This document shows, piece after piece, positions 59,688 to 64,000 of a DNA stretch of 64,000 nt (position 1 is its first letter; each line of letters opens with the position of its first letter). The notes under the pieces were generated by a model, which did not search any database, had not been told where the DNA came from, and saw only the letters and a list, made by a program, of their open reading frames with translations. The position numbers were made by a program, and so were the translations under genes. This DNA is from Clostridia bacterium (GTDB lineage Bacteria; Bacillota; Clostridia; Oscillospirales; CAG-272). The DNA lies in NCBI GenBank assembly GCA_017463865.1, contig JAFTOI010000017.1, positions 62,001 through 126,000 of the forward strand, written 5' to 3'.

Positions 59688-60729
59688 ATTCACTTACCGT
59701 CTCAACGACCGGCGTTTCGGCTTCCGCTGCCTTCTTGCGTCGGCCGCCGCGGTGGCGGCGGCGACGGCGGCGGGGCTTGTCCCCGTCCTCTTCACCGCGC
59801 GCCAGCGACGGGTCGCGGCTGATGAACAGCTCGTATTTATCGTTGTAGTAGGCCTTGACCTCGTCGGTGGCCTTGTACAGCGTCTTGCAGGCCTTCAGCA
59901 CGCCGCCCGCGCCCTTGAAGAACTGCACCCGCACCATGTAATCGCCGTGATCCTCACAGTGGCACATCGCGATCTTCTTGCTGCCGCTCTGCTTGACCCA
60001 CAGCGGGTAGGGCATGGTCTTTCCGCAGACCGGGCAGGTCACGACGGAGATCTTACGGTCGCAGAGCGCCGCCTGGCGGCTCTCGAAGCCGCTGTAGAGG
60101 CTGCTCGAGATGTGCGTGAAGTAGCCGCCGAGGTCAAACTTGCCCTCGCTGCCGTACTCGGCAATGCCGCGGTCGAGGTCGAGCTTCATGCAGACCTGTG
60201 CGGTGTAGTAGGCGTCGTTGAGCGCGTCGTGTGCCGGGCGATCCTCGTCGAGGGCGATCTCGAAATGCTCCATCGCCAGCGAGAGGGCGCGCTGCTGCTT
60301 CTGACCGTCGGTCTGGGCGTTGTAGATGGGCTGCAGGTCGTAGCAGTCGGTGATCCACTTCGCGTCGATGTTGTGCACGAAGAGGTTGTCAAGCAGCATC
60401 GGGATGTCGTCCCGGCCCCAGGTCAGCAGGACGCAGGGCGAGCCGCACCAGATGCGGAAGTCGAAGATGGCCTCGGGGAAGGGGCGGCCGTTCGAGATGT
60501 CGCTCTGGCTCAGGCCGGTCACCTTCTTGACGCCCTTGTGCAGCTTGGTGTAGTAGGTCGGCGAGATGGTCTCCTTGAATTCGTCAATGATCTCCAGCCT
60601 GCCCCCGTCGTCGCTGAGCATGACGGCGCCGATCTGAATGATCTCGCCGATCAGCGGAAAGGGCGCGCGCTCAACGCAGACGGGCGCGTAGGGCTGGTTC
60701 CATTCCATATCCAGTACAATGTAATTCAT
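59686..60729 (-). CDS. DnaQ-like 3'-5' exonuclease with zinc motif and basic tail
   Basis: 347 residues from MNYIVLDMEWNQ. That segment (Asp and Glu), WGRDDIPML and the DRPAHDALNDAYYTA helix (His, Asp) form a DEDDh-type active site, as in the KapD-like exonucleases. A zinc ribbon CPVCGKTMPYPLWVK...CHCEDHG follows near residues 230-265. The C-terminus is strongly basic (KPRRRRRRHRGGRRKK), suggesting nucleic-acid binding. The frame is open 18 codons upstream; I chose the conserved start although its ribosome site is weak (CGGAA). Confidence 0.82.
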   Translation of the reverse strand: MNYIVLDMEWNQPYAPVCVERAPFPLIGEIIQIGAVMLSDDGGRLEIIDEFKETISPTYYTKLHKGVKKVTGLSQSDISNGRPFPEAIFDFRIWCGSPCVLLTWGRDDIPMLLDNLFVHNIDAKWITDCYDLQPIYNAQTDGQKQQRALSLAMEHFEIALDEDRPAHDALNDAYYTAQVCMKLDLDRGIAEYGSEGKFDLGGYFTHISSSLYSGFESRQAALCDRKISVVTCPVCGKTMPYPLWVKQSGSKKIAMCHCEDHGDYMVRVQFFKGAGGVLKACKTLYKATDEVKAYYNDKYELFISRDPSLARGEEDGDKPRRRRRRHRGGRRKKAAEAETPVVETVSE

Positions 60730-60792
60730 CCGTACAAATTCCGTTTCTGTATCATAATCCCGCATGGGTAAGGTTCTCACCATATCAGTATA

Positions 60793-60832
60793 CCATAAAA
60801 ATGGCGAAAAGGGAAGTCCTTTTCGCCATTTT
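60793..60832 (-). terminator. terminator of flavodoxin gene
   Basis: AAAATGGCGAAAAGG, loop, exact complement; on the minus strand it ends in a TTTTT run, 20 bases after the stop of the flavodoxin-like gene. Confidence 0.8.
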
Positions 60833-60851
60833 GTCGCGGATTTTGTTGGAA

Positions 60852-61406
60852 TTATTCGTGCGCAGCTGCCAGTTTTTCGCCCAACTCCCGCACGGCGGCC
60901 AACAGCTCGGCGTCCTCGGCGGCGGGGAGGGTGTCGGTCTTGTGGGTGACGACCGTCTCCATGTGCGTCGCGCGCATGCAGCGCAGCAGGCCCTGCGCCG
61001 TGTCCTCGGCGCGGGCGGGCGAGCCGTCCCCGCCGCCGGCGAGCAGGATCGCGCCGACCTTTGCCTTCTCGATCAGCCGCACCCTGTGGAACCGCCGCGC
61101 GGTGTAGAGCACCTGAAGGCGGCTCATCAGCGAGAGAAGGGGCCCGGTGAGGCAGGAGAAGTAGACAGGCGATGCGATGACGATGCAGTCAGCTTCGGCG
61201 ATGTCGCGGTAGATCTGCTGCATTTCGTCGTCGATGACGCAGCCGACCTGCGTCCAGCAGCGGCGGCAGTCGACACAGGGGCGAATATTCGCGCGGTAAG
61301 CGTCGATGACCTTCACCTCGCCGGGAAGTGATTCGCGCAATGCGCGGATCATGGCCACCGTATCGCCGTTCTTTCGCGGCGACCCGTTAAAAATAAGCGT
61401 TTTCAT
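60852..61406 (-). CDS. flavodoxin family / NADPH-dependent FMN reductase
   Basis: 184 residues, AAGGGGGG upstream. FNGSPRKNGDT at the N-terminus is the FMN phosphate loop; CVDCRRCWTQVGCVIDDEM is the Cys-rich segment found in iron-sulfur flavoprotein-like and multimeric flavodoxin-type reductases; ASPVYFSCLTGPLLSLMSRL gives the flavin-ring loop (quoted in parts). Acts as an electron carrier or quinone/nitro reductase. A hairpin terminator follows. Confidence 0.88.
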   Translation of the reverse strand: MKTLIFNGSPRKNGDTVAMIRALRESLPGEVKVIDAYRANIRPCVDCRRCWTQVGCVIDDEMQQIYRDIAEADCIVIASPVYFSCLTGPLLSLMSRLQVLYTARRFHRVRLIEKAKVGAILLAGGGDGSPARAEDTAQGLLRCMRATHMETVVTHKTDTLPAAEDAELLAAVRELGEKLAAAHE

Positions 61407-61441
61407 AAAACCCCCCCTTGTTTGAAAGCTTTTTGAAGATT

Positions 61442-61475
61442 CTTAAGGGACTTTTTCTCGAAAAAGTCCCTTAAG
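61442..61475 (-). terminator. 15-bp hairpin after SDR gene
   Basis: CTTAAGGGACTTTTT, loop CTCG, exact complement, between the SDR and flavodoxin genes. U-rich within the stem rather than after it, so the efficiency as a terminator is uncertain. Confidence 0.5.
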
Positions 61476-61502
61476 TAGGGTTTGGGGCAACGTCCCAAGG
61501 TC

Positions 61503-62279
61503 TTACTTCGGCAGTCCCTGCTGCTTCATCCAGACGGCCATGATCAGCTTGTGGGGCAGCAGCTTGACCGCACGCACCTGATTGCGTACCGGCAAGCCGA
61601 GGATGGAGACGTCCTTGCCGCGCTTCATGTCGCGCAAGGCGAGCTTGACGACGTCGGCCGATTCGTACAGGCGGTTGAAATAGGTAACGGTCTTTTTCTC
61701 CTGCGTTTCGGCGCGGTCGAAAAAGTCGGTCTTGACCCAGCCGGGGCAGACGGCCATGACGCGGATGCCGCGGGGCTTCAGCTCGACATTCAGTCCGCGG
61801 GAGTAGCTGAGCACGAAGGCCTTCGAGGCGGCGTAGACGTTCATATAGGGTACCGGCTGGAAAGAGGAGAGTGAGCCGAGCTGGTAGATGCGGCCGCCCT
61901 TCTGCATGTAGAGCAGGGTCAGCTCGGTGACGGCGACCAGCGCGCGGCAGTTGAGGTCGATCATGCCGAGGGTCTCGTCGAGGCTGATCTCATCGTGGCG
62001 GGCGAATTTGCCGTAGCCGCTGGCGTTGACGAGGACGGCAACGTTGGGCTTATCAGCTTCGAGCAGTGATCGGAAGCGGCCGAGGGCGGCGGGATCGGTC
62101 AGATCCATCGGCAGGGTGCGCAGGGGCGCGCGGAGCGTGGGGCGCAGTGCCTCGAGGCGGTCGGCGCGGCGGGCGATGACCCAGATCTCGTCGAAGCGCT
62201 CATCGCGGTCGAGCGCGAGGACGAAGTCACGGCCCATGCCGGAAGAGGCGCCGGTGATGATGGCGATGGTTTTGTTCAT
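61503..62279 (-). CDS. short-chain dehydrogenase/reductase
   Basis: 258 residues; start at MNKTIAIITG after AAGGGAGGATCCCCC. Classical SDR: TGASSGMGRDF (residues 9-19) for NAD(P), VLVNASGYG, catalytic Ser in LGSLSSF, and YAASK with Tyr and Lys, then CPGWVKTDFF. NASG replaces the usual NAG. Its substrate is unknown; fatty-acid, steroid or sugar reductases belong here. A promoter lies 30 bases upstream. Confidence 0.93.
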   Translation of the reverse strand: MNKTIAIITGASSGMGRDFVLALDRDERFDEIWVIARRADRLEALRPTLRAPLRTLPMDLTDPAALGRFRSLLEADKPNVAVLVNASGYGKFARHDEISLDETLGMIDLNCRALVAVTELTLLYMQKGGRIYQLGSLSSFQPVPYMNVYAASKAFVLSYSRGLNVELKPRGIRVMAVCPGWVKTDFFDRAETQEKKTVTYFNRLYESADVVKLALRDMKRGKDVSILGLPVRNQVRAVKLLPHKLIMAVWMKQQGLPK

Positions 62280-62310
62280 GGGGGATCCTCCCTTGACTGT
62301 TGATACGCTT

Positions 62311-62339
62311 ATTATACCGCATTCGGCGGCGGTGTGCAA
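62311..62339 (-). promoter_or_regulatory. SDR promoter
   Basis: Minus strand TTGCAC (62334-62339), 17-base spacer, TATAAT (62311-62316). Confidence 0.7.
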
Positions 62340-62416
62340 GATTTTTGGACAAACTTTCGCTTTCCCCTTGACTTGTGCGCCCAATTGTGGTAAAAATATA
62401 ATAGTTATGTTGTGCG

Positions 62417-62513
62417 AACTTCCTCAGAGCTCCCTCGGGGAGGGAGCCTTGGTGCGCGTTAAGCCTCCCTCTTCGAGGGAGGTGGCACGCCGTCAGGCGT
62501 GACGGAGGGAGTT
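62417..62513. repeat. family C repeat, copy 2
   Basis: GCTCCCTCGGGGAGGGAGCC, CCTCCCTCTTCGAGGGAGG, then TGGCACGCCGTCAGGCGTGA and CGGAGGGAGTT. It lies between the promoter region near 62368 and the Gfo/Idh gene. Confidence 0.8.
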
Positions 62514-62553
62514 ATTTCATCCTTCCAATATTACACCCACAAGGAGAATCCTC

Positions 62554-63594
62554 ATGGAAAAGAAAATTCTGCGCGCCGGCCTGGTCGGGCTTGGCGGCAT
62601 GGGCCGGGGGCATCTCGGCAATTATCTGAAGTTCAACGCCGAGGGCGACATCATTGAACTGGTCGCCGTCTGCGATATCGATCCGTCCAAGTTTGAGAAG
62701 GCCGATATCAAGTTCAATCTCGAGAGCGAGAAGAACGACGCCGACTGCTCGGCTTTCCGCCGCTACACCAGCATGGATGATATGCTGGCCAACGAGGAGT
62801 TGGACATGGTCACCATCGCGCTGCCGACTTATCTGCACTGTGAGGCGACCGTCAAGTTCCTTGAAGCCGGTGTTCATGTTCTCTGTGAGAAGCCGATGGG
62901 TTTGACACTTGAACAGTGTGACACGATGATCGAAACGGCGAAACGCTGCGGAAAGCAGTTGATGATCGGTCAGTGCCTCCGCTTCTGGGAGGAGTACCGC
63001 CAGCTCAAGCAGATCGTCGAGGATGGCACCTACGGCAAGCCGTTGAGCGGCTTCTTCTACCGCGGCGGCCAGACGCCCCGCTGGAATGTCGACGGCGTCG
63101 AGAACTGGTATCTCAAAAAGGAGTGCGGCGGCGGTGCCATCATCGACCAACACGTCCACGATGTCGACATGGTGCAGTACCTCTACGGCATGCCCAAGGC
63201 GGTCAGCTCGGTGGGCATGGTCGTTCACCCCGGCTGCAACTTTGAGACGGTCACCACCAACTACATCTACGAAGACGGCAAGTCGATCAACGCCCAGAAC
63301 GACTGGAATTGGACCGGCCAGCCCTTCTTCATGGGCTACCGCGCCAATTTTGCCGAGGGCTCAGTGCGCTGGGAGAACGGTCAGTTCATCAAGGCCGGCC
63401 CCGGCGAGAAGATGACCCAGTACGAGCTGGCGAAGTCCAACGCCTACTACAACGAGACCCGTTATTTTGCCGAGTGCATCCGCGACGGGAAAGAGAACAC
63501 CATCAACCCGCCCGAATCCTCGCGCGATACCATCCGCCTCGTGCTGGCCGAGATCGCATCCTGCGAGCAGAACGGCGCGCCGGTCGAGCTGTAA
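62554..63594 (+). CDS. Gfo/Idh/MocA family oxidoreductase
   Basis: 346 residues, AAGGAG upstream. Rossmann motif GLVGLGGMGRGHLGNYL at the N-terminus, HVLCEKPMGL with the EKP Lys near residue 112, and GGAIIDQHVHDVDMVQYLYG with the active-site Asp-His pair in the C-terminal domain. Distinct from the paralogue at 1.6 kb. The downstream flippase suggests a role in polysaccharide sugar modification, but catabolic use is equally possible. Confidence 0.92.
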   Translation: MEKKILRAGLVGLGGMGRGHLGNYLKFNAEGDIIELVAVCDIDPSKFEKADIKFNLESEKNDADCSAFRRYTSMDDMLANEELDMVTIALPTYLHCEATVKFLEAGVHVLCEKPMGLTLEQCDTMIETAKRCGKQLMIGQCLRFWEEYRQLKQIVEDGTYGKPLSGFFYRGGQTPRWNVDGVENWYLKKECGGGAIIDQHVHDVDMVQYLYGMPKAVSSVGMVVHPGCNFETVTTNYIYEDGKSINAQNDWNWTGQPFFMGYRANFAEGSVRWENGQFIKAGPGEKMTQYELAKSNAYYNETRYFAECIRDGKENTINPPESSRDTIRLVLAEIASCEQNGAPVEL

Positions 63595-63630
63595 CATGGT
63601 GATGATCCGCTTTTTGGGGGAGGTACGCTG

Positions 63631-64000
63631 ATGGCTGTCCAGAACAAGTACAAGACCCTGCTTTCAAACACCGCGATATTGGGGATCGGCACCTTCGGCT
63701 CGAAGCTGTTGGTCTACTTCCTCATGCCGCTTTACACCGCCTGCCTGTCCAGCGACCAGTTCGGCCGCGCCGACCTCATCGCGCAGACGGCGAATCTGCT
63801 GATTCCCATTCTGTCGATCAGCATCGGTGATGCGGTTTTTCGCTTCACCCTTGATCGGGCGAAGAACCGCGCCGCCATTCTGACGACCGGCTTCTTTATC
63901 CTCGGCGCGGGGGCGCTCGTCGGCCTGCCGCTGGGGGCACTGCTGAACTGCATCCCCTATTTTGCCGGCGGCTACGGGTGGCTTATCATCGCCTACACCG
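63631..64000 (+). CDS. oligosaccharide flippase family protein, 3'-truncated
   Basis: The first 123 residues before the window ends. GGGGGAGG lies upstream of the ATG. LLSNTAILGIGTFGSKLLVY, FLMPLYTACLSSDQFGRADL and LLIPILSISIGDAVFRFTLD (quoted in parts) give the start of a Wzx/MOP-superfamily polysaccharide transporter with at least three membrane segments. Probably moves lipid-linked sugar units across the membrane for capsule or wall polymer. Confidence 0.88.
   Translation, partial: MAVQNKYKTLLSNTAILGIGTFGSKLLVYFLMPLYTACLSSDQFGRADLIAQTANLLIPILSISIGDAVFRFTLDRAKNRAAILTTGFFILGAGALVGLPLGALLNCIPYFAGGYGWLIIAYT

Noticed and set aside
624..62513. CRISPR array made of the dispersed repeats
   Set aside because: The repeats are long, palindromic, widely scattered and not regularly spaced, and no cas genes are present.

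Overview
The window looks like a chromosomal segment of a high-GC, spore-forming member of the Clostridia, most likely an Oscillospirales-type gut bacterium. The reasons are strong AGGAGG-type ribosome sites, consensus TTGACA/TATAAT promoters with 17-base spacers, sporulation and germination genes (PdaA-type deacetylase, SpoVAF-like GerA protein, YpeB-like protein), an NfnAB electron-bifurcating pair, a PPi-type phosphofructokinase, and families of short palindromic intergenic repeats. I saw no rRNA, tRNA, CRISPR array, integrase or transposase.

Layout. 1-3.2 kb: sugar-phosphate isomerases, a Gfo/Idh oxidoreductase and a flavin-type oxidase (+). 3.3-6.2 kb: argG-argH (-), with an ARG-box-like operator inside the argG promoter. 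6.3-7.8 kb: two polysaccharide deacetylases. 8.2-12.3 kb: MATE exporter, two membrane proteins and proC (-). 12.6-14.9 kb: nfnA-nfnB. 15.1-16.7 kb: an ECF sigma factor with a very large C-terminal extension. 16.8-18.1 kb: ferredoxin and Fe-S aldo/keto reductase (-). 18.2-21.8 kb: M20 peptidase, PHP phosphatase, phosphofructokinase. 21.9-24.7 kb: spore germination genes (-). 24.9-30.1 kb: GDPD, Nudix, family 4 uracil-DNA glycosylase, AEC transporter, and an AT-rich NERD-domain membrane protein. 30.1-33.9 kb: tandem XRE regulators that share a palindromic operator, flanked by membrane proteins. 34.2-39.1 kb: nagA, DUF975 protein, metG, tatD. 39.2-42.6 kb: a large repetitive SLH surface protein. 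42.8-46.4 kb: hpf, a frameshifted RNHCP gene behind a structured leader, asd, and an acyltransferase. 46.7-48.7 kb: an EF-G paralogue.

49.5-55.0 kb is the most system-like region: two ABC exporter half-transporters, each with a zinc-ribbon N-terminal extension, flank a DUF1854 protein and a small unrecognised protein in one apparent operon. 55.2-57.7 kb holds two overlapping XRE regulators and a transglutaminase-like protein. 58.0-59.6 kb holds an ECF sigma/anti-sigma pair whose leader matches that of the 15.1 kb sigma gene. 59.7-62.3 kb (-) carries an exonuclease, a flavodoxin-type reductase and a short-chain dehydrogenase. The window ends with another Gfo/Idh oxidoreductase and a truncated flippase.

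Three dispersed repeat families punctuate the intergenic space. Family A has CACCTCATCCG/CGGATGAGGTG ends and usually a GTAAC-containing tail; every copy lies upstream of a plus-strand gene. Family B has an AACTTCGGCG...TGAGATGG core and sits beside terminators. Family C is GAGGGAG-rich, and one copy supplies the end of a coding sequence. All calls come from reading the sequence by eye; no database search was run.
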